Below, piece by piece: positions 18,296-27,286 of a DNA stretch of 54,610 nucleotides (positions within the stretch are counted from its first letter, which is position 1; each line of letters starts with the position of its first letter). Source of the DNA: Kangiellaceae bacterium (GTDB taxonomy: Bacteria > Pseudomonadota > Gammaproteobacteria > Enterobacterales > Kangiellaceae); NCBI GenBank assembly GCA_019090895.1, contig JAHRVB010000017.1:1-54610 (forward strand), written 5' to 3'. The translations under genes and the position numbers were made by a program. Below the pieces are notes generated by a model. That model had not been told where the DNA came from. It saw only the letters and a list, made by a program, of their open reading frames with translations, and made no database searches.

Positions 18296-19173
18296 TTAAT
18301 TCCTAACACCTGTTTTTCTATATCATCAACCGCACTTTGCTTGAGAACGATAATTGCAATTCTTCGATTAACTGACGCAAAGGGTCGTTTGGTATCGAAT
18401 AAGATTGAGGATGAAAAGCCTTCAACTCGAGCAATCTTTTCTTCCGCTATTCCGCTAGAATTAAGAACTCGGCGAGCTGCGTTAGCACGATCTGCGGATA
18501 GTTCCCAGTTTCCATAATCTTCCCGCTCGGTAAAGGGGGTTGCGTCTGTGTGGCCAGTGATACTTAATTTATTAGGTACAGATGCTAACACTCTCGCCAA
18601 CCGGCGTAACAGACTTCTCGAATAGTACTTTAGTTCAGCGCTAGCACTGTCGAACATTGGTCTCTTGTCCTTATCGACAATCTGAATCCGCAACCCAGCG
18701 GGTGTAATATCAATGAAAACTTGTTCTCTAAAATCTCTAAATGCGTCGTTGGTGCTAACTAAGGATTCTAACTCTTCTTTAAGTTCAGCTAATTTTAATA
18801 ACTCTTGCTGCTCAGCTAAAGTGGCAATTTGCTCATCGGATAGTTTTTGAGCGAGTTGTTCATTTTCTGATTCGGTTTGAATTTGAGGGGCTTGTTGCTG
18901 AATTACCGCAGCATCTGCGCCACCTTCACCAATAATTGAAGTGGTCGCTCCTGCTTGATTCGCGACACCGGCTGGATCGTTAAAATAACCTGAGATCGCT
19001 TGTTTTTCTTCTTCACTAGTATTGCCCATTAACCAAAGCAATAAGAAAAATGCCATCATTGCTGTTGCGAAATCAGCAAATGCGACTTTCCAACTTCCAC
19101 CATGGAAGTCGTGACCAGCCTTTTTAACCCGTTTGATGATTATTGGTCTGGGCGGGGCGATTTCGTCGTTCAT
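18292..19173 (-). CDS. motB: Flagellar stator protein MotB
   Basis: 293 residues. A basic N-terminal tail is followed by one transmembrane helix (about 34-52) that begins with the proton-binding Asp34 in FADFATAMMAFFLLLWLM. A linker with a long acidic coiled region (about 95-145) follows, then an OmpA-like peptidoglycan-binding domain (about 165-285; ITGHTDATPF, LSADRANAARR, NRRIAIIVL). It works with MotA 18 bases upstream and overlaps the downstream GGDEF/EAL gene by four bases. No other flagellar gene is in the window, as in Pseudomonas, where motAB also lie apart, between rsgA and psd. Confidence 0.94.
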   Translation of the reverse strand: MNDEIAPPRPIIIKRVKKAGHDFHGGSWKVAFADFATAMMAFFLLLWLMGNTSEEEKQAISGYFNDPAGVANQAGATTSIIGEGGADAAVIQQQAPQIQTESENEQLAQKLSDEQIATLAEQQELLKLAELKEELESLVSTNDAFRDFREQVFIDITPAGLRIQIVDKDKRPMFDSASAELKYYSRSLLRRLARVLASVPNKLSITGHTDATPFTEREDYGNWELSADRANAARRVLNSSGIAEEKIARVEGFSSSILFDTKRPFASVNRRIAIIVLKQSAVDDIEKQVLGIK

Positions 19174-19191
19174 GGGGTTCTTAATGTCATG

Positions 19192-20046
19192 CTACCGAGA
19201 TCCTTTGACACATTGTTCTAATTCGTAAAAATTAGGACGGACATCTGAAAACAAAGTCTTACGTCCAAACTCAACGGCTATTTGCGGCGGCATACCATTC
19301 ACGGTCGCTAAAATACAAACTTTCATACATTCATAAAATTTCGCTTCTTCGTTAGCCATATTCTCCATTGCGTTAGCGGTTGGAGATATAAACCCGTAAG
19401 CTAATAAGATCCCTAAAAACGTGCCTACCAGTGCTGCAGCGACATGCAGTCCAAGTTCTTCCGGCGGCCCACCGAGTGCCCCCATGGTAATCACGATCCC
19501 TAAGACTGCGGCAACAATACCAAATCCCGGCAGCGCATCGGCTACTTTCGCTAAAGCATGTGAAGGAGCAACTTGCTCGTGGTGATGCGTTTCTAATTCG
19601 ATATCCATGAGGTTTTCTAGCTCGTACGAAGTCATATCGCCGATCACCATTAAACGCAAATAATCACAAATGAAATCCAGAACATGCTGATCTTTCGAAA
19701 TCGCTGGAAATCGACTAAAAATAGCACTCGATTGAGGCTCTTCAATGTGTTTTTCCACTGAAATTAGTCCTTCTCGACGAATCGTGCTGAATAATTGATA
19801 GAGCAAAGCTAGCAATTCGAGATAGATAACTCGAGTGTATCGTTTAGATAATAACAATTTTGGCAGCTGTTTAAAGGTCCGTATTTGAACACTCAGCGGA
19901 TTGGCAATCACGAAAGCACCGGCCGCTGCGCCACAAATAATCAGTAGCTCAAAAGGCTGCCACAGCGCGATCAGCTCACCATGAGAGAGAACAAACCCCC
20001 CAAGGACGGCGGCAAATACAATGATCACTCCAACAATTATGTTCAT
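19192..20046 (-). CDS. motA: Flagellar stator protein MotA
   Basis: 284 residues with four hydrophobic segments (about 2-20, 32-50, 170-192, 200-222) and the large cytoplasmic loop between the second and third. Typical features are the PGFGIVAAVLGIVITM helix, LGGPPEELG, LVGTFLGILLAYGFISP and the C-terminal MPPQIAVEFGRK. With MotB it forms the ion-driven stator. It is the first gene of the operon motA-motB-GGDEF/EAL; the 212-bp space up to psd, which is divergent, must hold both promoters. Confidence 0.95.
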   Translation of the reverse strand: MNIIVGVIIVFAAVLGGFVLSHGELIALWQPFELLIICGAAAGAFVIANPLSVQIRTFKQLPKLLLSKRYTRVIYLELLALLYQLFSTIRREGLISVEKHIEEPQSSAIFSRFPAISKDQHVLDFICDYLRLMVIGDMTSYELENLMDIELETHHHEQVAPSHALAKVADALPGFGIVAAVLGIVITMGALGGPPEELGLHVAAALVGTFLGILLAYGFISPTANAMENMANEEAKFYECMKVCILATVNGMPPQIAVEFGRKTLFSDVRPNFYELEQCVKGSR

Positions 20047-20267
20047 TAATTAGACTTCCGGCGTTAATACTTATTTCTTAATCCTAATCGTGAGCAAGTG
20101 CTATGTTCTCCTGTTCACGCATCTAGCTAAATATAGTCAATAAATCAGCAGTTTGCAGAAGAAGTTAGTTAATCGAGGTCGAAATCATACAAGTCCAACT
20201 TTAGGATGTCCTAAAAGCAGTTATGAGTTAAAATTCCGCGTTATTACAACATAAGGCTTTGCAAACT

Positions 20268-21134
20268 ATGTCAATTACGGACAACTTAAAGATTTTCTTT
20301 CAATATATATTGCCCAAACACTTTGTATCAGTACTCGCAGGAAAATTAGCAGACGTTCGCACGCCATGGTTTAAGAACCTATTCATTAGCAAGTTCGCTA
20401 AGGCTTACCAAATAGATATGAGTAATGCGATAGAGCCGGAGCTCACTAATTATCCTTGCTTCAACGACTTCTTTACTCGCGCCATCCACCTCGATAGCCG
20501 TCCAATTAATCAAGACAGTGAAAGTTTTTGTTCTCCGGTAGACGGAGCGATGAGCCAGTTTGGTGCTATTGAGTCAGGAAAAATTGTACAAGCCAAAAAT
20601 CACCATTATTCTGCACTTGAACTTCTCGGCGGCAATGAAGAGCAAGCGAAATGGTTTGAAAACGGTGAATTTTGTACCATCTACCTCGCTCCAAAGGATT
20701 ACCATCGCATCCACATGCCGTGCGAGGGAAAGCTTTTTGAAATGGCACATGTCCCGGGTCAATTGTTTTCTGTCAACCCATTAACAGCTCAAAATGTTCC
20801 TAAACTCTTCGCCAGAAATGAAAGAGTGGTTTGTTTCTTTGAAACATCATTTGGAAAAATGGCGTTAGTGGCTGTTGGTGCCACCATCGTCGGCAGTATC
20901 GAAACTGCCTGGGCCGGTAATATCACACCGCCAAGTCGAACAGGCGTTAAGCGCTGGCAATATCAACCGGATGAAGTAAACCTAGACAAGGGAGAAGAAA
21001 TGGGTCGATTTAAGTTGGGCTCTACCGTAGTATTATTGATGGAAAACAAAAACTGGCAATGGGATGAGTCTGTAAACCTCGAAGCAGATTTGAAGCTCGG
21101 ACAAAAGCTAGTAAGCGCTATTTCAACAGAGTAA
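20268..21134 (+). CDS. psd: Phosphatidylserine decarboxylase proenzyme
   Basis: Makes phosphatidylethanolamine at the inner membrane. The protein self-cleaves at the Gly-Ser bond of LGST (Ser252 from the ATG at 20268) to form the pyruvoyl prosthetic group and a short alpha chain. Other family marks are NDFFTRAIHLDSRP, SPVDGAMSQFG, DYHRIHMPC with the catalytic His, and PGQLFSVNP. I chose the ATG at 20268 rather than a TTG nine bases upstream, because AAGG at 20253-20256 is too close to the TTG. It converges with the GST gene with a 17-base overlap. Confidence 0.95.
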   Translation: MSITDNLKIFFQYILPKHFVSVLAGKLADVRTPWFKNLFISKFAKAYQIDMSNAIEPELTNYPCFNDFFTRAIHLDSRPINQDSESFCSPVDGAMSQFGAIESGKIVQAKNHHYSALELLGGNEEQAKWFENGEFCTIYLAPKDYHRIHMPCEGKLFEMAHVPGQLFSVNPLTAQNVPKLFARNERVVCFFETSFGKMALVAVGATIVGSIETAWAGNITPPSRTGVKRWQYQPDEVNLDKGEEMGRFKLGSTVVLLMENKNWQWDESVNLEADLKLGQKLVSAISTE

Positions 21135-21783
21135 TTGTCTGTTTATTTTCATTCCAAAGCGGATACTTCACCATTATCCGCTTGAAAGCCTCATTTTTAA
21201 GCCATCCTTCAAGCCACGTTCTAACCGATTTGAACCGACTTGATTCAAACCACTTTTTATCCACTCCAGAAAATTGACGAATGAATGGAAAAATAGCCAC
21301 GTCCGCTAAGCTGGGTTGTTCCGAGCATAAGTAACGCTTCCCTCGTAACCGAAATTCAAGCTGCTCCAAGAATCCCTCGCAATCGACACGATAGGCTTGT
21401 TCAGATTTTTCGGGAAAACGCGAAGCATATTTATACTGATCCAATGAAGTTTTGAACTGATGATCATTGACTTCGATAAGTTCCAAACCTTCAGTTAATA
21501 TATCGGTCCTCATTAAACTTAAAGGATCATTTATTGAAAGCGCCCATTTCATTATCTTTAAACTTTCGTCAATCACAGAACCGCCCCCAAGCTGTAATAC
21601 TGGCACAGTGCCTTTAGGAGAAATAGCCAACATTTCTTGAGGTTTATCGCTCAGTAAGATTTCCCTCACTTCAACTGTTTGACCACTAAAGACTATTGCC
21701 ATTCGAGCTCTCATTGCATAAGGGCAACGTCGAAAGCTGAATAAAGCAGGTGGTTGCATAGGGTTATCGACTGTATTGATCAT
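21118..21783 (-). CDS. Glutathione S-transferase-like protein
   Basis: 221 residues. The N-terminal thioredoxin-fold domain (about 10-85) has FSFRRCPYAMRARMA, with a CPYA site like glutaredoxin-type or omega-class GSTs, and the cis-Pro in KGTVPVLQLG. The C-terminal helical domain (about 95-210) has SLADVAIFPFIRQF, the N-capping motif of GSTs. The Cys suggests thiol transfer or deglutathionylation rather than classic conjugation. The substrate is unknown. It is the last gene of ridA-like, epmA, GST (seven bases after epmA), and its 3' end overlaps psd by 17 bases. Confidence 0.88.
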   Translation of the reverse strand: MINTVDNPMQPPALFSFRRCPYAMRARMAIVFSGQTVEVREILLSDKPQEMLAISPKGTVPVLQLGGGSVIDESLKIMKWALSINDPLSLMRTDILTEGLELIEVNDHQFKTSLDQYKYASRFPEKSEQAYRVDCEGFLEQLEFRLRGKRYLCSEQPSLADVAIFPFIRQFSGVDKKWFESSRFKSVRTWLEGWLKNEAFKRIMVKYPLWNENKQTITLLK

Positions 21784-21790
21784 AAAAGTT

Positions 21791-22726
21791 CTAACTCAAT
21801 AAAACGTCATTGATATGTTGGGCACTTTGCTCAATCATCATTAAGCGATCGATTCCCAATGCAACGCCAGAGCACTGGGGTAACCCTAGAATTAACGATT
21901 CAATAAATCCATCGTCAATGTCAATTAACTCATGTCCAAACTGCTTGCGCAATTGATTATCCTGTTCAAATCTTAGCAGCTGCACTTTGGCATCGGTTAA
22001 TTCATCAAAACCATTGGCAAGCTCCATTCCTTCACAGTAAACCTCGAAGCGTTCTGCGATTTGAATACCATTGGATAATTTTGTCTTCGCCAAACTAGCC
22101 TGACTGGCGGGGAATTCGTTTATAACCGTGATAAGTTGGGGTTTAAATTGTGTTTCTACCTTTTCAGAAAATAACAAGGTAAGGTAATTATCAAACAATA
22201 AATCTTCAGGTAATTCGCCCAGTATTTGTGTTGCTTCGGCGGCTAGCTGTGCTTTGCTGATTGAGTAAGGGTCGATGTCCAAATGAGTAATAAAAGCTTC
22301 GCGATAGCTGAGTTTCTGGCACTCCCTAGAACCAAGCATCTGCTGAATATACTCGCAAACTTCATCAATTAACTGGTCGAGCTCAAACCCGACTCGATAC
22401 CACTCAAGCATCGTAAATTCAGCAGCATGCATTGGACCACATTCATCAGCCCTGAACATTTTACTCAACTGAAAGATATCTCCGGAGCCGGCGCAAATAA
22501 GTTTTTTCATCGCGTACTCAGGAGACGTTTGCAAAAAGCCACAATGCTTGCCTAAAGTGTTCGATACCTTAAATGCGCTCATGTAAGGATCGGTAACGCT
22601 ACACTCTCGTAACAATGATGTGTCGACTTCTAGGACAGTTCGTTGCTCAAAGAATTGCCTGGTACGATTGATAAACCCACTGCGTTTAATCAGCTTGTTT
22701 TTTAAATTGTTGACTTTGGCCGACAT
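21791..22726 (-). CDS. epmA: Elongation factor P--(R)-beta-lysine ligase
   Basis: A paralogue of class II lysyl-tRNA synthetase lacking the anticodon-binding domain (311 residues). It attaches (R)-beta-lysine to EF-P Lys34. Class II motifs are visible: motif 2 (FQLSKMFRADECGPMHAAEFTML, shown as FRADECGPMHAAEF) and motif 3 (SGVALGIDRLMMI), plus LQTSPEYAMKKL. The ATG at 22724-22726 has AGG seven bases upstream; an in-frame TTG one codon earlier is unlikely to be used. It lies 30 bases after the ridA-like gene. Together with efp and epmB nearby it forms the modification set. Confidence 0.95.
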   Translation of the reverse strand: MSAKVNNLKNKLIKRSGFINRTRQFFEQRTVLEVDTSLLRECSVTDPYMSAFKVSNTLGKHCGFLQTSPEYAMKKLICAGSGDIFQLSKMFRADECGPMHAAEFTMLEWYRVGFELDQLIDEVCEYIQQMLGSRECQKLSYREAFITHLDIDPYSISKAQLAAEATQILGELPEDLLFDNYLTLLFSEKVETQFKPQLITVINEFPASQASLAKTKLSNGIQIAERFEVYCEGMELANGFDELTDAKVQLLRFEQDNQLRKQFGHELIDIDDGFIESLILGLPQCSGVALGIDRLMMIEQSAQHINDVLLS

Positions 22727-22756
22727 CAATCTACCTAAAGAGAGTTAATGAACGGT

Positions 22757-23197
22757 TTAATCGACAACAGCAATACATTCAACTTCAACCCGCGCTGATA
22801 ATGCTAAACCACTTGCTGCCAATGCGCTTCGTGCGGGAAAATTCTTATCAAAAAAAGTCACATAGACTTTATTAAAAGTTGACCACTCACTGATGTCTGC
22901 TAAGAAAACGGTGCATTTAGCCACCTTATCGAGGCTTGAACCATATTGCTTCAGCGTTGCCGCAATGTTACTCATCAACTGTTTAGTTTCTGCCTCAATT
23001 CCTCCCGCCACCAACGTTTTTGTTATTGGATTAACACCTAATTCACCTGATAAAAAAAGTAAATGACCGACTTGTGCTGCCTTAGAAAATGGCAAACCTG
23101 AATTTTTATTCGCCGTATCATTATGAAATATAAGCGTCTGAGCAGTCACCGAACTTGCAAGAATAAGACAACTAATCACTAATAATAATTTTCTCAT
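22757..23197 (-). CDS. Exported RidA/YjgF-family protein
   Basis: 146 residues. A clear signal peptide (about 1-19; LLLVISCLILASSVTA) is followed by a RidA fold (LFLSGELGVNP, NIAATLKQYGSSLDKVAKCTVFLADI, FPARSALAASGLALSARVEVECIA). RidA proteins hydrolyse reactive enamine/imine intermediates in the cytoplasm. The conserved active-site Arg appears present (FPARSAL or ARVEVE). A secreted member must act on something else or has a different role. It heads the run ridA-like, epmA, GST. Confidence 0.87.
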   Translation of the reverse strand: MRKLLLVISCLILASSVTAQTLIFHNDTANKNSGLPFSKAAQVGHLLFLSGELGVNPITKTLVAGGIEAETKQLMSNIAATLKQYGSSLDKVAKCTVFLADISEWSTFNKVYVTFFDKNFPARSALAASGLALSARVEVECIAVVD

Positions 23198-23346
23198 ATA
23201 ATTTCCATTCCTTTTTATGATGAATATGTAAAAACTCGAAATATGGTGGAGGCTGTCAACTAGGTCTGCCCGTAACTGGCTGAGTCTAGACTGACACGCT
23301 TTCTACCGGTTGGGTCTATAATCACACCGGTATATATATACCTAAT

Positions 23347-23372
23347 AAAAAAACCGTCGATTGACGGTTTTT
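23347..23372 (-). terminator. Rho-independent terminator of efp
   Basis: Perfect stem CCGTC-GATT-GACGG, extended by A and T pairs with an A-run upstream and T5 downstream, so it can work on both strands. It lies 30 bases beyond the efp stop codon. Confidence 0.85.
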
Positions 23373-23402
23373 ATCTAACTATTTGGCCTTACGCTCACTA
23401 CG

Positions 23403-23966
23403 TTAAGCACGCGAAACATACTCGCCATTTCGAGTGTCCACCTTTATTTTCTCACCAATTTGTACAAATAAAGGCACTCTTACTACGGCCCCTGAAGCGA
23501 GCGTTGCAGGCTTTCCTCCGCTGCCCGAAGTATCGCCTTTTAATCCAGGATCTGTTTCTGTCACTTCTTGAACCACAAAATTTGGGGGTGATACCAAAAT
23601 AGGCATACCGTTGAATAAAGTTAACATACAAGTGTCTTGCTCAGTTAACCACTTGGCATTCTCCCCCACAGCTTTGGCGTCAGCTGCAACTTGCTCAAAG
23701 GTCGCAGAATCCATAAAATGCCAGAACTCGCCGTCGGCATAGAGGTATTCCATATCAGTTTCCATGACATCAGCAGATTTAAAGCTTTCTCCGGATTTGA
23801 ATGTTTTCTCTACGATTCGTCCAGTGAGTAAGAACAGTACTTTTGTTTTGGCAAATGCTTGCCCTTTACCGGGTCTGACAAAATTATTTTCTACAATTGA
23901 CACAGGCTCTCCATCGAGCATGAATTTTAATCCTGAGCGAAAATCATTTGTGGTATAAGATGCCAT
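23403..23966 (-). CDS. efp: Translation elongation factor P
   Basis: Rescues ribosomes stalled at polyproline. 187 residues in three beta-barrel domains: KOW-like N-terminal domain, OB domain II, and OB domain III ending [15 protein letters not shown]. The loop VRPGKGQAF presents Lys34, the residue that EpmA beta-lysylates, and epmA and epmB are both in this window. epmB is divergent with 57 bp between the starts. The domain II/III linker carries a glycine-rich [13 protein letters not shown] segment normal for the family. Termination is at 23347-23372. Confidence 0.97.
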   Translation of the reverse strand: MASYTTNDFRSGLKFMLDGEPVSIVENNFVRPGKGQAFAKTKVLFLLTGRIVEKTFKSGESFKSADVMETDMEYLYADGEFWHFMDSATFEQVAADAKAVGENAKWLTEQDTCMLTLFNGMPILVSPPNFVVQEVTETDPGLKGDTSGSGGKPATLASGAVVRVPLFVQIGEKIKVDTRNGEYVSRA

Positions 23967-24023
23967 TTATTTACTCTCTAGTTTACTTCCGTCAATTGAT
24001 GAATATTTGGAAATACTTAAATA

Positions 24024-25049
24024 ATGAAAAATTCAGCGCCAATAATACCTGTTTCCAATAGCGATTGTCAGTTAAATTCATGGAAAACAGAGTTAAAATC
24101 CGCCTTCTCCAGCCCACAAGAACTACTGCAATATTTGGCGATTGATGCTACTGCATTAGACTTTGAAATCGACACATCACCCACTTTCAAACTTCGAGTC
24201 CCTCGTCCTTTTGCTGATAAAATGCAACCCGGAAACATCAACGACCCGCTGTTGCTACAGGTACTTTCCAGCTCTTTAGAAAATGTCCCTGCCGACGGCT
24301 TTGTTTCTGACCCTCTTCAAGAGCAAAATGGTGACCGGCCAGGACTGTTACACAAATATCATGGTCGGGTATTGTTGCTAGTAACTGGAAGCTGCGCTGT
24401 TAATTGTCGTTATTGTTTTCGTCGCCACTTTCCTTATCAATCCGATTCAACTGATGACGAAAACCTGAGAGAAAATATCGGTTACATCGCTAAAAACAAG
24501 GATATTTCAGAAGTGATTTTGAGTGGTGGCGACCCTCTTATTGCAGGCGATAAGCAACTTGAGCGGCTGATCCGCCAATTGGAATCCATAAAGCACATTA
24601 GGCGTTTGCGAATTCATACTCGCCTCCCTATAGTAATCCCGCAAAGAATCACCCCGATGTTGATAAAACTACTGTCCGAAACATCATTACAAACCAGTAT
24701 GGTGGTGCACACAAATCATGCGAATGAAATTGACAAACAAACCGGTCGACAGCTGCAAGGGTTGGTTCAGTCTGGAACGACGGTATTGAACCAGGCTGTT
24801 TTCCTGAAAAACATTAATGATTCGTCAGCGGCTCAAATAGACTTGAGCGAAAAACTATTTAAATATCAGATACTTCCATACTATTTGCATCTACTAGATC
24901 CGGTAAAAGGAGCTTCCCACTTTTATCAAACGAAACAAAAAGCATTACAAGTGATGAATGAACTCAGAAACTACTTACCAGGATATTTAGTACCCAAACT
25001 AGCGCTCGAAGAACCCAACAAACCCTCAAAATCGGTGATTTCTTCATGA
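24024..25049 (+). CDS. epmB: EF-P beta-lysylation protein EpmB (lysine 2,3-aminomutase family)
   Basis: A radical-SAM, PLP-dependent enzyme that turns L-lysine into (R)-beta-lysine for EpmA. 341 residues, the usual EpmB length and shorter than true lysine 2,3-aminomutases. The 4Fe-4S motif CAVNCRYC has Cys124, Cys128 and Cys131, followed by RRHFPY. EVILSGGDPL and RRLRIHTRLPIVIP are family motifs. Lys329, in the C-terminal PKLALEE, lies in a region matching the family. Divergent from efp. Confidence 0.96.
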   Translation: MKNSAPIIPVSNSDCQLNSWKTELKSAFSSPQELLQYLAIDATALDFEIDTSPTFKLRVPRPFADKMQPGNINDPLLLQVLSSSLENVPADGFVSDPLQEQNGDRPGLLHKYHGRVLLLVTGSCAVNCRYCFRRHFPYQSDSTDDENLRENIGYIAKNKDISEVILSGGDPLIAGDKQLERLIRQLESIKHIRRLRIHTRLPIVIPQRITPMLIKLLSETSLQTSMVVHTNHANEIDKQTGRQLQGLVQSGTTVLNQAVFLKNINDSSAAQIDLSEKLFKYQILPYYLHLLDPVKGASHFYQTKQKALQVMNELRNYLPGYLVPKLALEEPNKPSKSVISS

Positions 25050-25281
25050 AGAGAAATTTCTGCATTATCGATGAGTTCGAAGGTTAGATTTGTATTTCAA
25101 CTAAATTATCGATTTAATCGCGTAAGTCCGTGACTTTTAACAGAAAATGAACTATTTATACTATAAGTAGTATCAATAATATTGGTACACAAAGTATACG
25201 GCTGAGCTATAGTTAACCCATAGAACATCCTAAAACAATAACTCCTTTTATATTATCAACGAGCAATATAGGATAGAAACT

Positions 25282-25314
25282 ATGCGAATTTCAAGCCAAA
25301 GATTTAGGAACTAG
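25282..25314 (+). other. Possible 10-codon leader ORF before the PilZ-like gene
   Basis: ATG at 25282 with TAGGA nine to ten bases upstream opens MRISSQRFRN, closed by TAG at 25312. TGA follows directly and then the ATG of the next gene, all in one frame. It could be a leader peptide or a relic of a longer N-terminus cut off by two stops. Evidence is only positional. Confidence 0.2.
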
Positions 25315-25317
25315 TGA

Positions 25318-27180
25318 ATGAAGCAAGGCTGCACAGGCTTAACATTACGTGAATTACAGGTTTCTCGGAAATCTGTAATTCCGCTTGTCCCTAAACAAAT
25401 CACGGCTTGGATTAAGCAGTTACCAGCGGCTAATTTAGGCGAAAGCTCGCAAAGTATTTATCGAATGCTCGTTGATGCAAATCAAACGATTATCGATCCC
25501 GATGTTAGACTCTCCATTTTAAACATTACAGAGCCTGTTGCTCTCGAGCTAATCGACTCTTTAGAAAGACAGTTTATTAATAACCACATTTCCCTATCAG
25601 AAAAACAAAGAAAAGTAGCCGCATTAGTTCAAGCCTTACAAACAGAACTTTCGTTTGGTTTTCATGCAGTCATAGAGTCGATTATAAGCGAAGGTATAAA
25701 ACGCTCAACGAAGAAATTGCTAGCGCATGCCATTTGCTTAGCCATTAAATACCATGGTCTGGTTATCTTAAGGTGCTATCAACTCTACGCATCCGTGCCG
25801 GGAAGAGTGTGGCGTGAACTCTACACACTTTATAAATTGGCTCGCAGTCATCAACTCGAAAATATTCGGATTGTGTCCTCTGACTTAGGCGAACCTTGGT
25901 CAGCTAAAAACTGCTTTACCCAAGTGATGCTACTGAGTATTGCCAATCCTTACCAGCTACGTCAAAGTGAAATAGAACTCGTTTGGAAGGTTCTACCGAG
26001 CTATGTGGAATATTGCAGCTTGGAAGCTCATGCTTTTAGTAAAAACCCGTTCTTGCTCAATCTCAATTCAAATATGCCCCCGGTGCAAAAATCATTATAC
26101 GTCGGCGACGATGAGGAAGATCGATTAAAAATTTCGGTCGTATCAGTAATCGATAGAATTAAAATCGATTTAGCGCAGGTCTCTGAGAAGGTTAAATATT
26201 CTGCGCGGCGAACCATGGTTTATAAACATTTGATTCACAGTTGGAGTAACGGAACGCAAAGAAGTTTTGCACGTACCCCTTGCAGTGAGGATATGCAAGT
26301 GAGTATCGGACTCGGTGCAACACATTATTTACTGACCGAAAATCTGCTCGCAATACAGAAAGCGCAGCTCGATGATGATGGTGAAGAACCCGAATATAAT
26401 GAGCACACACTCGATGCTATGGAAGGTAGTCTAAAGGATGCAACACTTGCGACGTTGGCGAACGATAAGAATAATTTAAGGGTGTCAGCAGACAGGAACT
26501 ATCTGAGTACGTCTGCGATAGCGAACGAAGACGTATGGGCCAAGCTATATCGTCCCGATCAAGCAGTATCTGAAGTCGAAACAGAGCTACCCGTAAAACA
26601 AAGAAGTCGAGATACTATCGTTAAAGAAAGTTACAAGATACAGAACAGTCAATTGGTCAATATGAGTCCAGGTGGTTACTGTATCCAGATCTCTGCCGAC
26701 GAACTCCCGAAACATGCCCAAACCGGTGAGATCATTGGTATTATCGAAGGCGACTCAGCCAGTCAACAATGGAGTCTTGGTATCGTCCGTTGGGTCAGAC
26801 GAAAAGTTAAAGGCAACCACGTTCAAATGGGCGTACAGTTATTAGCGCCTGATGTACTTCCAATCAATGTTCAATTAAAAAGTAATCGAGGCGAAGTCAA
26901 TGGAGTCCAACGAGCTTTGCTGTTGCCGGCTCTAACTGGAGTGGGTCAAGCGGCAACGATTGTAACCAATCCGTTAGCCTTTAATATCAATAATAAATTA
27001 AAAGTAACTGAAATTACCAACGAATATGAAGTAAGACTAACCAAAGAAGTCAGATCTTCAGGTAGCTCAAAACAATTCAGTTTTTCAAAAATTGAATCCG
27101 CCAAAGATAACTCTCGCGGAGAATCAATAATAAAACCGGTTGAGCCGGAAGATATGGATGGCATTTGGGATTTGATCTAG
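25318..27180 (+). CDS. PilZ-like cyclic-di-GMP-associated protein (PA4958-type neighbour of fimX)
   Basis: 620 residues, soluble. The first about 410 residues are helical with no motif I recognise. At about 425-530 there is a PilZ-like beta domain: NMSPGGYCIQ (N448, matching the (D/N)xSxxG c-di-GMP motif) and LGIVRWVRRKVKGNHVQMG, typical of PilZ strands. A clear RxxxR is not seen; Arg residues lie in the RSRD stretch about 20 residues before, so ligand binding is uncertain. AGGA sits eight bases before the ATG. It precedes fimX by about 106 bases on the same strand, the arrangement known from Pseudomonas, suggesting a role with FimX in type IV pilus or surface behaviour. Confidence 0.75.
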   Translation: MKQGCTGLTLRELQVSRKSVIPLVPKQITAWIKQLPAANLGESSQSIYRMLVDANQTIIDPDVRLSILNITEPVALELIDSLERQFINNHISLSEKQRKVAALVQALQTELSFGFHAVIESIISEGIKRSTKKLLAHAICLAIKYHGLVILRCYQLYASVPGRVWRELYTLYKLARSHQLENIRIVSSDLGEPWSAKNCFTQVMLLSIANPYQLRQSEIELVWKVLPSYVEYCSLEAHAFSKNPFLLNLNSNMPPVQKSLYVGDDEEDRLKISVVSVIDRIKIDLAQVSEKVKYSARRTMVYKHLIHSWSNGTQRSFARTPCSEDMQVSIGLGATHYLLTENLLAIQKAQLDDDGEEPEYNEHTLDAMEGSLKDATLATLANDKNNLRVSADRNYLSTSAIANEDVWAKLYRPDQAVSEVETELPVKQRSRDTIVKESYKIQNSQLVNMSPGGYCIQISADELPKHAQTGEIIGIIEGDSASQQWSLGIVRWVRRKVKGNHVQMGVQLLAPDVLPINVQLKSNRGEVNGVQRALLLPALTGVGQAATIVTNPLAFNINNKLKVTEITNEYEVRLTKEVRSSGSSKQFSFSKIESAKDNSRGESIIKPVEPEDMDGIWDLI

Positions 27181-27286
27181 GTCTCGAATTTGTTCATTAG
27201 TTATTACTATCATAATTAGATATGAGATAATAAAATCTTGAAAACAATCTTAGATAAGCGATTCAAAAAGGACGATAATCAACACG

